Of a stretch of 42,532 nt of DNA, positions 8,255-16,165 are shown piece after piece. Numbering within the stretch: position 1 is the first letter of the stretch; each line of letters begins with the position of its first letter. The stretch comes from Aliivibrio fischeri. GTDB lineage: Bacteria > Pseudomonadota > Gammaproteobacteria > Enterobacterales > Vibrionaceae. The notes beneath the pieces are model-generated. The model had not been told where the DNA came from. It saw only the letters and a program-made list of their open reading frames with translations, and made no database searches. Where the stretch lies: the NCBI RefSeq assembly GCF_009727955.1, contig NZ_WOBR01000012.1, positions 62,570-105,101 on the forward strand, in the 5' to 3' direction. The translations under genes and the position numbers were made by a program.

Positions 8255-11026
8255 ATGAAAAAGGTAAGTTTATTAGCAGCGTCAGTGGCACTAGCGTTAG
8301 TAGGTTGTGGCGGCTCTGATGGTGGTTCAGATACTAATACTGGCACACCTTCAGCTGGCGGTATCATTATTACTGGTTTTGATGGCTACTTTAAGAATGC
8401 GGTTGTGTTTGATGATGTAAACAACGATGGTGTTTTAGATGTTAATGTTGATACTGTATTTGGTCTAACTAAAGCCGATGGTAAAATCACTCTACCAAAA
8501 GGAACAGAGTTCCAAGGTTCTCTTGCCCTTAAAACGCTAAAACCAGGCGATACTGACAAGGCGCTTGCGGCAAAGCTAGCAGCACTAAGCCCTGCAGCTG
8601 ATTCTTACTCTGACTTCATGAATACATACACAACAGATATGGATCATGAAGGTCAACCAATGGCAAATGCTGTTGTATTCCGTGCACCTGTTTCTGCTGA
8701 AGATAAAACAGCAGTAATTTCTCCACTAACCGATCTTGTTGCTATCGAAATGGCAAAAGGCACGGCTGAAAATCCAGTAAGTGAAGAAGCCGCGATCGCA
8801 GCTGTAACAGCAGCCCTTGGCGGTACAGATGAACAGCCTATTGACCTATTCTCTGATTTCGTAAAAGATTCAAAGACAAATTTAGAAAGCGCTAAGCTAC
8901 ACAAAACAGCACAAATCCTGACAGAATCAAAAGCAAAAAACCCTGTGGCTTATGAGCAAAATTCAGCAGAGATTGCTGCTGTTGCTCAAGAAGAGTCTGA
9001 AAAGATTGTAACTGATGAAACAATGGGTTCAGATGATTTATTAAATCAGAAGCCTGTCATTAACCCTTCAGCACCAACAGCTCCTGTTGTCTCGAACTAC
9101 AAATTATTAGTAAACGAAGATGCTAAAATTGCCATTCAAAAAGAAATTAGTGCATTAGCTATCACTGAAGGTCAATCTCTAGATACCACAATTACTATTC
9201 CTGCAAACCTATTCCAAGACAAGTACGACAATACACAAACTAACGTACAAGCAGTAGTTGAAATTAATGGTGAAGGTGAAATTACAGCTAATTTAGTAGG
9301 TGAAACACTGACATTATCAGCTAATAACCTACAACCTACTCAAGATATCTACACCATCACGTTAAAAGCCGAAGATAAAGCAACAGCAAACTCTGAAGTA
9401 TTAAATACACTAAGCACAACGTTCTCATTTAAAGTTGAGCTACAAAACTCAGCACCAGTTGTAGATACGGACACCCAAACGAACATCCAAACTCTTGTTG
9501 ATTCTTGGAAAATGCAACAAGGTGCTGCATTTTCACAAACATTCTCTGTTGATGGCTTATTCAGTGACCGTGAGGGTGATGCTTTAACTTATACAACTAA
9601 CATCAACTCTGTTGTACCAGGTCTAACTTCTAAGTTTAATAAAAACACTAGTGAAATGACCATTTCGGGTACACCTCAACCTAAGAATTTAGGTGAATTA
9701 GCATTTACTATTATTGCTGATGACGGTCACCCTGCTACTCGACTTGCTTCTACTCCTGCAAGCTTTACATTACCAGCGATTGAAGCAGGTGAAATCGCCA
9801 TCGATACAAATGTTAAAGCAGAATTACAAGAAAAAACAACGACATGGCAATTAAAAGTTGGCACTGCATTTAACCAAACACTAAATATCAGTGAACTATT
9901 TGATTCAGCTGTAAATGGTGACGTTCAATATTATGCTAATTATGCAGAACACGACAACGCACCAGCATCAAATCCAATTAATGGCGTTAACGTAACAGTT
10001 GATCAAAGTGGTTTAGTTACATTAGTAGGTACTCCAACTCAAGTAACTAATGGGGTTGTTCTATACCTAGCTCAAGGCATCAATTTCTCTGGTGGCGAAG
10101 ACAATGACATTGAATCAGAAATGGTATTACTGAATCTACCAAATGTTCAGCCTGCAGATGAAACACTACCACCAGTAGAGCCTGAACTAGGTTTCACTGA
10201 AACACATTTCAACACAAATAAAGTGTGGAAAATGGGTAGCTTTGCAGATCGTGACGGCGAAATTGGCCATGCAATGCTTTTGAACAATGGTCAAAATCTG
10301 CAATTCTGTTGGGGCTCTCAAGATGGAGCAGATCAACAATACGCTTCAAATATTAGTCGTTGGGATCAAAGTGCATACACTACACTTGCTCGACTAGACA
10401 CGTTACCAAACTACGCAGATTATGCACAACGAGATTGTTGGGACGTACAACTTAAAGATGGCAAGTTGTACGATAATGCAGACGCAGGTGAAATCTACGT
10501 ATATGAAATGCTTTACCAAAACAAAACAGCGAATGGTGATTACCAAATCATCTTAAAAATCAATGGTGATGAACTGTTTTGGATGGATTCGACAGATGCA
10601 CCATTTGCACAATCTCTTTCTGTTAGCGATAAAGTAGCTGATGGTAAAATCGAATTTGATATGACGGTTGAAAGTGAAACCCTTGCTGACGAAAGTACAA
10701 AACTATACTACGCAGCAGGTAAGTTTGAATACGCTAGTGCAGCATACGAATACACATCAATCATGCCAGAAGGTTTCTACACTCCAGGTGAACTTGAAAT
10801 CGACGAAACAGGTGAGCATGAAATGTTGATTCTTAAGGAAACTGGTGATCAATCGGATTACAAAACACGTTACCGCTATGTAAACCACAACTTTGGTGAT
10901 TTCTATGTTGGTATTAAGTGGAGTGAAGATTCTTACGGAACATCTTCACCAGATTTCGGTCTGTATTCTTACTCTCAAGAAGCAATGGAAAAAGTGGTAA
11001 GCCAATTACCTTTACTCGCTGACTAA
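8255..11026 (+). CDS. large multidomain surface or periplasmic lipoprotein with Ig-like repeats
   Basis: A 923-residue protein. The N-terminus MKKVSLLAASVALALVGCGG contains a lipobox (LVGC, Cys18), so a lipoprotein is predicted; the next residues are Gly/Ser/Asp-rich (linker). Residues 38-95 form a small module with VFDDVNNDGVLD, a D-x-N-x-D-G Ca-binding-like loop. At about 290-397, 410-507 and 522-630 there are three Ig/cadherin-like repeats; the second begins NIQTLVDSW and matches the domain in the 522-residue protein of the kinase/sigma operon. The C-terminal 280 residues form one or more beta-rich domains with a few cysteines. It is transcribed alone and has its own terminator. Adhesion or envelope-structure roles are plausible; none is shown by the sequence. 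Confidence 0.8.
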   Translation: MKKVSLLAASVALALVGCGGSDGGSDTNTGTPSAGGIIITGFDGYFKNAVVFDDVNNDGVLDVNVDTVFGLTKADGKITLPKGTEFQGSLALKTLKPGDTDKALAAKLAALSPAADSYSDFMNTYTTDMDHEGQPMANAVVFRAPVSAEDKTAVISPLTDLVAIEMAKGTAENPVSEEAAIAAVTAALGGTDEQPIDLFSDFVKDSKTNLESAKLHKTAQILTESKAKNPVAYEQNSAEIAAVAQEESEKIVTDETMGSDDLLNQKPVINPSAPTAPVVSNYKLLVNEDAKIAIQKEISALAITEGQSLDTTITIPANLFQDKYDNTQTNVQAVVEINGEGEITANLVGETLTLSANNLQPTQDIYTITLKAEDKATANSEVLNTLSTTFSFKVELQNSAPVVDTDTQTNIQTLVDSWKMQQGAAFSQTFSVDGLFSDREGDALTYTTNINSVVPGLTSKFNKNTSEMTISGTPQPKNLGELAFTIIADDGHPATRLASTPASFTLPAIEAGEIAIDTNVKAELQEKTTTWQLKVGTAFNQTLNISELFDSAVNGDVQYYANYAEHDNAPASNPINGVNVTVDQSGLVTLVGTPTQVTNGVVLYLAQGINFSGGEDNDIESEMVLLNLPNVQPADETLPPVEPELGFTETHFNTNKVWKMGSFADRDGEIGHAMLLNNGQNLQFCWGSQDGADQQYASNISRWDQSAYTTLARLDTLPNYADYAQRDCWDVQLKDGKLYDNADAGEIYVYEMLYQNKTANGDYQIILKINGDELFWMDSTDAPFAQSLSVSDKVADGKIEFDMTVESETLADESTKLYYAAGKFEYASAAYEYTSIMPEGFYTPGELEIDETGEHEMLILKETGDQSDYKTRYRYVNHNFGDFYVGIKWSEDSYGTSSPDFGLYSYSQEAMEKVVSQLPLLAD

Positions 11027-11048
11027 TCTAATCCATTACAACGAATCA

Positions 11049-11073
11049 AGCTCCGCAATCGCGGGGCTTTTTT
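11049..11073 (+). terminator. intrinsic terminator of the lipoprotein gene
   Basis: Stem AGCTCCGC / GCGGGGCT (one G-T pair) with loop AATC, followed by a T run. It lies 22 bases after the stop codon. Confidence 0.85.
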
Positions 11074-11082
11074 ATTTTCCAT

Positions 11083-11298
11083 TTCCACTTCCCTCCCAAC
11101 ATCCAATTAAAACCCCACTCACATCACAAAAAAAACACCTCAAATTCCGACTTCTACTTTTATTTCCACACTGGGCAAATTCATAACCTCATAATAAATA
11201 AGGAAATGAAATAAAAAGTATGATCTATATCTCCTCAAGTATTCCAATTTCCACTTCAAAGTGGAAAAACTCTCTCTGTTCACTTTTTCTTTCCACTT
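11083..11298. promoter_or_regulatory. cluster of TTCCAC-type repeats, candidate operator of the PRD/SFCGS operon
   Basis: The intergenic stretch between the lipoprotein terminator and the PRD gene has no gene but repeats TTCCAC at 11083, 11164, 11249 and 11291. The site at 11249 is half of a perfect inverted repeat TTCCACTT-CA-AAGTGGAA (11249-11266). Spacings between starts are 81, 85 and 42 bases, near whole helical turns. The array sits upstream of an operon whose presumed activator, a PRD/EIIB/EIIA protein, is encoded at 17105-19027, so binding of that regulator is the natural guess. No sigma-54 promoter was found. Confidence 0.5.
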
Positions 11299-11355
11299 AT
11301 ATTATTTCATCATCAAGTTACGTATTAAAAATATTATTTAGAGGAAATAAAAAAC

Positions 11356-11703
11356 GTGAATAGTAATACTCTAGAAATTAATGAAGAGTTATTCACTGAA
11401 GAAGTAGATTCAACGTTCAATAAAGTAATATCTATTTTACGAGCTGAGAATATATTTCCAGACAGTGTTCAAAAACAAATGCTTTTTTCTCATTTAAAAG
11501 CCATGGTAATTCGTTCTCATACTAATGAGCCATTACCAGAAGTTGAAATTGAAATGTTTGATGAAATATCTAAGTCATCACACAAATTAGCTGAAGATGT
11601 CGTGACATGGTTTCCGACATTAGCATACGAAGAAACATATTTATTATCTGTTCACTTTGAAGTGGCAAAAGAAAACGAATTAACTGAAGAATTAGGAGTT
11701 TAA
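11356..11703 (+). CDS. stand-alone PRD-domain protein (EF_0829/AHA_3910 type)
   Basis: A 115-residue protein starting at GTG 11356, preceded by GAGGAAA. The whole chain is one PTS-regulation domain: His46 in FSHLKAMVIRS and His100 in EETYLLSVHFEVA are the two conserved PRD histidines, the sites normally phosphorylated by HPr or EIIB. There is no DNA- or RNA-binding domain. It is first in an operon of eight genes and is separated from the SFCGS gene by one base. Small PRD proteins of this type mark the cassette known from Enterococcus faecalis and Aeromonas. It probably senses PTS phosphorylation or transport state and acts on the transporter or on the linked regulator; this is not shown. Confidence 0.8.
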   Translation: MNSNTLEINEELFTEEVDSTFNKVISILRAENIFPDSVQKQMLFSHLKAMVIRSHTNEPLPEVEIEMFDEISKSSHKLAEDVVTWFPTLAYEETYLLSVHFEVAKENELTEELGV

Positions 11704-11704
11704 T

Positions 11705-12067
11705 ATGGCTGATGTAAAAGTAGTTATCGGTGACCGTCTAGGTAAAGGACAAAAAGTAGGTATGGGTGTTGAGGCTGCAGGTGGTTCTGTAACAGTAATC
11801 CCAGGCATGGCAGCAGATATGAAGCTTGGTGACATCATGAACCAAGAGCAGGCTGACTTTGGTATCTCTTTTTGTGGTAGCGGCGGTGCTGGCGCAATCA
11901 CAGCTCAAAATAAATACGGCTACAAAGCAAAATATGGTATGCGCTCTGTAGAAGAAGGCGTTACAGCAATTAATGAAGGGTACAACGTTCTTGGTTTTGG
12001 TTTTATGGATCAAGAGGAACTAGGTAAAAAACTAGTTGAAGCTTTCGTTAAAAAATACAGAAGTTAA
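11705..12067 (+). CDS. glycine-rich SFCGS-family protein
   Basis: A 120-residue soluble protein with the family signature FGISFCGSGGAGAI around residues 55-70, plus Gly-rich segments (GKGQKVGMGVEAAGG, GYNVLGFGFMDQEELG). The cysteine in a glycine loop recalls the phosphorylated cysteine loop of PTS EIIB domains, but it is mid-chain, not after the first strand, so this likeness may be superficial. The family is known only as a member of the cassette with DUF4312, DUF4311 and DUF4310. It begins one base after the PRD gene stop and lies 6 bases before the DUF4312 gene. Its biochemical role is unknown; a cytoplasmic component of the neighbouring putative transporter is my inference. Confidence 0.85.
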   Translation: MADVKVVIGDRLGKGQKVGMGVEAAGGSVTVIPGMAADMKLGDIMNQEQADFGISFCGSGGAGAITAQNKYGYKAKYGMRSVEEGVTAINEGYNVLGFGFMDQEELGKKLVEAFVKKYRS

Positions 12068-12073
12068 TTATTT

Positions 12074-12370
12074 ATGAAAGAATCTATTACAACAACCGTA
12101 ACGGTCAGTGGTAATGGAAATACAAAACAATCAGCTTTCAGCTCTGCATTAAATAATATTCAAAAAACAATTTTAAAAGATAACGAACAAGTTATTTTAC
12201 GTATTGAACCTGTTGATGTGAAATTAATTAATGCAGAGAAAAAAGAAAGAATTGAAAAGTTTATGTTTTTCTTTTTACCAAGAAATAAAACAACTTATTC
12301 AGTCACGATTGATGTCACTGTTAATGTCACAATAATTAATATTGACCAATTGGATTTCAAATCAATATAA
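12074..12370 (+). CDS. DUF4312 family protein
   Basis: A 98-residue protein with no signal peptide and no transmembrane segment: KESITTTVTVSGNGNTKQSAFSSALNNIQKTIL, then alternating beta strands ending VTIDVTVNVTIINIDQLDF. The repeated beta pattern suggests a small alpha/beta dodecin-like or ferredoxin-like fold; that is a guess from pattern only. Its identity rests on its place between the SFCGS and DUF4311 genes, as in other copies of the cassette, and on its size. Function unknown; a soluble subunit of the DUF4310/DUF4311 membrane system is likely. Confidence 0.75.
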   Translation: MKESITTTVTVSGNGNTKQSAFSSALNNIQKTILKDNEQVILRIEPVDVKLINAEKKERIEKFMFFFLPRNKTTYSVTIDVTVNVTIINIDQLDFKSI

Positions 12371-12426
12371 ACACCTATTTATTTAATTGCTCCTTAATTA
12401 AATATACTAACGGAAGGTATATATAG

Positions 12427-13203
12427 ATGTTCTTAATAATATTAATAAAGTCTCTCATTATTGGGGCTTTAGTTGGTGTCGGCGTAGGTGTCGGTGCTGC
12501 TCGAATGTTCCATGCTCCAACAGTTCAAGGTATGGGTGCATTCCGTACTCTTGGAGAACTTAACTCTTGTGAAGGCGACCCTGCATCTCACTTCTCTTTT
12601 GGTCTTGGTTTCTTCTTTAACGCATGGGCATCATCTGTTGCTGCTGGTGCTTTCACTCAAGATGTTGATCACCGCATCATCCCTAACTGGGGTGCCGCTG
12701 CTCTCATGGTTAAAAACCGCGATGTAGCAACAACTATGCACGACCCGAAAAAAATGGGTATTGCTTGTGGCATCATCGGCATGATCGTCGTTGCCTTCTT
12801 AAATACAACAGCATCAGCCGTACCAGAAAGCCTACAAATCACAGCCGTTAAAGTACTTGTTCCGGCAGCTAACCTTCTTGTAAACATCGCGATGCCGGTT
12901 ATTTTCTGGCTTGCTGCTATTGATGCTGGTCGTCGTTCAGGTTTTTGGGCAACTATCTTTGGTGGTCTTGCTCATATGATCATGGGTAACGCCGTTCCAG
13001 GTCTTGTTCTAGGTATCTTAATTGGTAAAGGTGTTGAAGATGGTGGCTGGAACCGTGTAACAAAAACGATGTTAACTGCGGTAATTGCACTGTTTGTTCT
13101 AAGTGCCTTCTTCCGTGGATTTGACCTTGAGCTTCTAGAATCTTTCCGACTCACTATCCCTACATGGTTAGAGAGTGTTCATACAAGCATTAGCGGCAAA
13201 TAG
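12427..13203 (+). CDS. DUF4311 polytopic membrane protein, putative transporter subunit
   Basis: A 258-residue protein with about six or seven hydrophobic segments, starting with ILIKSLIIGALVGVGVGVGAARMF, and many glycines and prolines inside the membrane parts. The ATG at 12427 follows GGAAGG. An extramembrane loop (GAFRTLGELNSCEGDPASHFSFG) and the segment IFGGLAHMIMGNAVPGLVLG may hold functional residues. It begins 56 bases after DUF4312, with no terminator visible, and is followed 18 bases later by DUF4310. The two membrane proteins always occur together in this cassette, which points to a two-subunit channel or carrier. The substrate is not known; the downstream enzymes suggest an amino-sugar acid or a similar acylated compound. 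Confidence 0.82.
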   Translation: MFLIILIKSLIIGALVGVGVGVGAARMFHAPTVQGMGAFRTLGELNSCEGDPASHFSFGLGFFFNAWASSVAAGAFTQDVDHRIIPNWGAAALMVKNRDVATTMHDPKKMGIACGIIGMIVVAFLNTTASAVPESLQITAVKVLVPAANLLVNIAMPVIFWLAAIDAGRRSGFWATIFGGLAHMIMGNAVPGLVLGILIGKGVEDGGWNRVTKTMLTAVIALFVLSAFFRGFDLELLESFRLTIPTWLESVHTSISGK

Positions 13204-13221
13204 TAAGTCTGGAGTTTTAAA

Positions 13222-13872
13222 ATGGATGACAAATTAAAGAATAACTTTTGGTACGCAGATTGGTCTTTTCCATTCTTCGTAGGTCTGCTTTCTTCAGGCG
13301 TATTTGCTGGTACTCACATGTATTACCTATACGGCATCGGCGCATTTAACGAAGTTGCTTTCGTTTCAATGTTACGAGCAGGTATGGATACCGGTGTTTA
13401 TGGTGCAGTTGCTGCCTTTGGCGCGAGTTTCTTATTCGCACGAATCATTGAAGGTTCGCTAGTTGGTATCTTGGACATCGGTGGTGCAATTCAAACCGGT
13501 ATTGGACTGGGTGTTCCGGCTCTACTTCTTGGCGCTGGTATTGTTTACCCGCTAGAAAACTTTGTTGCCTCATTAATTGTTGGTTTCTTCTTAGGCGTGG
13601 CAATTGGTTACATCATCATTATTGCTCGTAAGTATACCGTTGGCCAAAGTAACTCTACCTATGGTGCTGATGTCATGATGGGTGCTGGTAATTCATCAGG
13701 CCGCTTCTTAGGTCCTTTGATTGTTCTATCTGCAATTGGTGCTTCAATTCCAATTGGTATTGGTTCATTAATTGGTGCTCTAGCATTTTACCAATGGCAA
13801 AAACCAATCACTGGTGGTGCTATCTTAGGTGCAATGGTTTTCGGCTCATTATTCCCTGTAGCCATCGGCTAA
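13222..13872 (+). CDS. DUF4310 polytopic membrane protein, putative transporter subunit
   Basis: A 216-residue protein with about six hydrophobic segments, among them FFVGLLSSGVFAGTHMYYLY, ALLLGAGIVYPL and IVLSAIGASIPIGIGSLIGAL. It follows DUF4311 by 18 bases, with GGAG upstream of its ATG. The loop VGQSNSTYGADVMMGAGNSSGRF between membrane segments is polar and Gly/Ser-rich and could line a substrate path. It belongs to the same conserved cassette and is taken as partner of DUF4311. No ATPase or recognised PTS EIIC gene is nearby, so the energy source, if this is a transporter, is open: ion gradient or a PTS-linked mechanism. Confidence 0.82.
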   Translation: MDDKLKNNFWYADWSFPFFVGLLSSGVFAGTHMYYLYGIGAFNEVAFVSMLRAGMDTGVYGAVAAFGASFLFARIIEGSLVGILDIGGAIQTGIGLGVPALLLGAGIVYPLENFVASLIVGFFLGVAIGYIIIIARKYTVGQSNSTYGADVMMGAGNSSGRFLGPLIVLSAIGASIPIGIGSLIGALAFYQWQKPITGGAILGAMVFGSLFPVAIG

Positions 13873-13884
13873 CCCATCTCAGTA

Positions 13885-13908
13885 GTGCTCTTCAATTAAG
13901 AAGAGCAC
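13885..13908 (+). other. intra-operon hairpin between transporter and enzyme genes
   Basis: Perfect 9-base arms GTGCTCTTC and GAAGAGCAC with loop AATTAA, 12 bases after the DUF4310 stop. No T run follows, so it is not a standard terminator. It may stabilise the upstream transcript or be a processing site that sets different levels for the transporter and enzyme parts. Confidence 0.55.
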
Positions 13909-13929
13909 CACATAACACAGGTAAGAATT

Positions 13930-15066
13930 ATGTATGACTTACTCATTAAAAATGGAAAATTAGTCAACGGTCATTTTGTTGATATTGCTATTCAAGCAGG
14001 GAAAATTGCCAAAATTAATACCAATATTATCGAAGATGCTGAAAAAGAAATTGATTTAAAAGGGCTTCATTACATCAGTGCTGGTTGGATTGATTCTCAC
14101 ACTCACTGTTATTCCGCTTCCCCTATATATAACGATGAGCCAGATTTAATTGGTGTCGCTCACGGTGTAACCACTGTTGTCGATGCAGGCAGTGTCGGTG
14201 CGGATGATATTGATGATTTTTATCAACTAACTCAAAAAAGCTCAACTAACGTATACAGCATTCTTAATATCTCTCGAATTGGTTTATTACGACAAGATGA
14301 GCTTGCTGATATGAGTGATATTGATTTGGATATCGCCAAAGAAACCATCAACAAACATTCCGATTTTGTGGTTGGCATTAAAGCACGAATGAGCGGCAGT
14401 GTTGTAAAAGAAAACGGATTAAAACCTTTGGTTAAAGCCAAAGAAATGCAAGCTCAAAATAACCACCTACCTTTAATGGTACACGTTGGAAATAATCCAC
14501 CAAATTTAGATGATATTGCTGATTTACTAACAAAAGGCGACATCATTACACACTGCTATAACGGTAAACCAAATCGCACTTTAACCTCTGAAGGTGAGTT
14601 AAAAGAATCGATGAAAAAAGCCATTAAACGTGGCGTTATTTTGGATGTTGGTCATGGCGGTGCGAGTTTCAGTTTTGATGTTGCTGAACAAGCGATTAAA
14701 AAAGGGATTTATCCTGACACGATAAGTTCCGATATTTACTGTAAAAACCGAATTGCAGGACCTGTGCGTAGCCTAGCTCATATCATGTCCAAGTTTTTAA
14801 CCATTGGTTTATCTCTTGAGCAAGTAATTAACTGTGTAACGATAAATGCTGCAAATGCACTGCAAATGGACACAAAGGGTCAATTAGAAGTGGGGAAAGA
14901 TGCCGATCTAACCATTTTTAATATCCATCATGAACCATGTACTTTTGTCGATTCTGAACAAGGAAATCGTCAAGGCAACGAATCATTTTTACCTTTGGCA
15001 AGCATTGTTGCTGGCCAACTCATTACGACACAACACGGAGAGAAAACTGATGTCTTCAATTCATGA
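13930..15066 (+). CDS. amidohydrolase/deacetylase-family metallohydrolase (EF_0837 type)
   Basis: A 378-residue protein of the amidohydrolase superfamily. Metal ligands visible: DSHTH (Asp55, His57, His59), a probable carboxylated lysine in GIKAR, His in MVHVGN, His in ITHCYNG, and the catalytic aspartate in SSDIY. It starts GKLVNGHFVDIAIQAGKIAKIN, the usual beta-sandwich edge of dihydroorotase/deacetylase relatives. The ATG follows AGGTAAG. The last 17 bases overlap the next gene (DgaE-like), so translation is probably coupled. In the cassette it likely removes an acyl group from, or opens, the imported compound before the PLP step. The exact substrate is unknown. Confidence 0.85.
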   Translation: MYDLLIKNGKLVNGHFVDIAIQAGKIAKINTNIIEDAEKEIDLKGLHYISAGWIDSHTHCYSASPIYNDEPDLIGVAHGVTTVVDAGSVGADDIDDFYQLTQKSSTNVYSILNISRIGLLRQDELADMSDIDLDIAKETINKHSDFVVGIKARMSGSVVKENGLKPLVKAKEMQAQNNHLPLMVHVGNNPPNLDDIADLLTKGDIITHCYNGKPNRTLTSEGELKESMKKAIKRGVILDVGHGGASFSFDVAEQAIKKGIYPDTISSDIYCKNRIAGPVRSLAHIMSKFLTIGLSLEQVINCVTINAANALQMDTKGQLEVGKDADLTIFNIHHEPCTFVDSEQGNRQGNESFLPLASIVAGQLITTQHGEKTDVFNS

Positions 15067-16153
15067 GAAGTATGGTCTAACTGAAGTAATTAATGCATCT
15101 GGTCGCATGACTGCATTAGGGGTTTCAACGCCAAATGAAGACGTTGTAAATGCAGTAAAAGAAGGACTTGGGCAATATTTTGATATGAAAGATCTCGTTA
15201 TCAAAACCGGTGAATACATTGCCAACCTTCTAAATGTTGATGCTGCGGTTGTTGTGTCTTGTGCTTCTGCTGGCATCGCTCAGTCTGTAGCTGCAGTGAT
15301 TGTTAAAGACAGCCAATACCGTTTAGAGAACCTACACGCACATGCTCACGATGTTCCATCAGAAATTGTACTACCAAAAGGTCATAACGTTAATTTTGGA
15401 GCTCCTGTTGGCACTATGGTAACTCTCGGTGGCGGAACCATTAAAGAAGCGGGATACGCAAATGAATGCTCAGCAGAACAACTTGAAGCTGCTATCACTA
15501 AAAATACAGCGGCGATTTTGTACATCAAGTCTCACCACTGTGTTCAAAAAAGTATTTTAAGCGTAGAGCAAGCGGTGACAGTAGCTCAAAAACATGACCT
15601 GCCATTAATTGTTGATGCCGCAGCAGAAGAAGATTTAAAAGGCTACTTTGCAATGGGTGCTGATCTCGTTATCTACAGTGGTGCAAAAGCCATTGAAGGA
15701 CCGACAAGCGGATTAGTTGTAGGTAAAACTCAATATGTAGATTGGGTTCGCAAACAATCTCAAGGCATTGGCCGAGCAATGAAAGTCGGCAAAGAAGGTA
15801 TCTTAGGTTTAACTCACGCTATCACTGATTACTTAACGGTAGAAAAAGAAACAGGCCAAGAAATGGTAGCGAAGATGGAAAAATTCATCTCTGATATGAA
15901 CACCATTCATGGCGTAACGTCACGAGTAGTATGGGACAGCGCAGGACGTGATATTGCAAGAGCTGAAATTGCTTTTGACCATGAAGCCCTAGGTACAACA
16001 ACTAATAATATCGTTAAGCAATTAAATAACGGTAATCCAGCAATTTACTGCCGTGGCTACAAAGCTAATGAAGGCATTATTGAGATTGATGTTCGCAGTG
16101 TTAACACCACTCAATTAAACACTATTTTCAAAAAAATTAACGCATTATTTTAA
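15050..16153 (+). CDS. dgaE: DgaE-like PLP-dependent ammonia-lyase/dehydratase (SelA-related)
   Basis: A 367-residue protein. I choose ATG 15050 (MSSIHEKYGLTEVINASGRM), preceded by ACGGAG and 17 bases inside the gene before; a longer frame upstream exists but its added sequence does not fit the family. The SelA-like fold is shown by INASGRMT near the start, HAHDVPSE, the PLP aspartate in LIVDAAAEED and the PLP lysine in YSGAKAIEGP (about Lys213). In Salmonella, DgaE turns D-glucosaminate-6-phosphate into 2-keto-3-deoxygluconate-6-phosphate and ammonia; the aldolase next door (DgaF-like) uses that product. The substrate here may be a relative of glucosaminate, because the transport part is not the DgaABCD PTS. 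Confidence 0.85.
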   Translation: MSSIHEKYGLTEVINASGRMTALGVSTPNEDVVNAVKEGLGQYFDMKDLVIKTGEYIANLLNVDAAVVVSCASAGIAQSVAAVIVKDSQYRLENLHAHAHDVPSEIVLPKGHNVNFGAPVGTMVTLGGGTIKEAGYANECSAEQLEAAITKNTAAILYIKSHHCVQKSILSVEQAVTVAQKHDLPLIVDAAAEEDLKGYFAMGADLVIYSGAKAIEGPTSGLVVGKTQYVDWVRKQSQGIGRAMKVGKEGILGLTHAITDYLTVEKETGQEMVAKMEKFISDMNTIHGVTSRVVWDSAGRDIARAEIAFDHEALGTTTNNIVKQLNNGNPAIYCRGYKANEGIIEIDVRSVNTTQLNTIFKKINALF

Positions 16154-16165
16154 GAGAGATATTCC

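Noticed and set aside
11090-11356. A sigma-54 promoter for the PRD/SFCGS operon
   Set aside because: No TGGCAC-N5-TTGC match was found, and the regulator lacks the sigma-54 activator ATPase domain.
11738-12013. Minus-strand frame of 91 codons opposite the SFCGS gene, and similar antisense frames elsewhere
   Set aside because: No ribosome binding site or family likeness; shadows of strongly coding sense genes.
14930-15049. Extended N-terminus of the DgaE-like protein
   Set aside because: The extra 40 residues are in another frame of the amidohydrolase gene; the family start fits ATG 15050.
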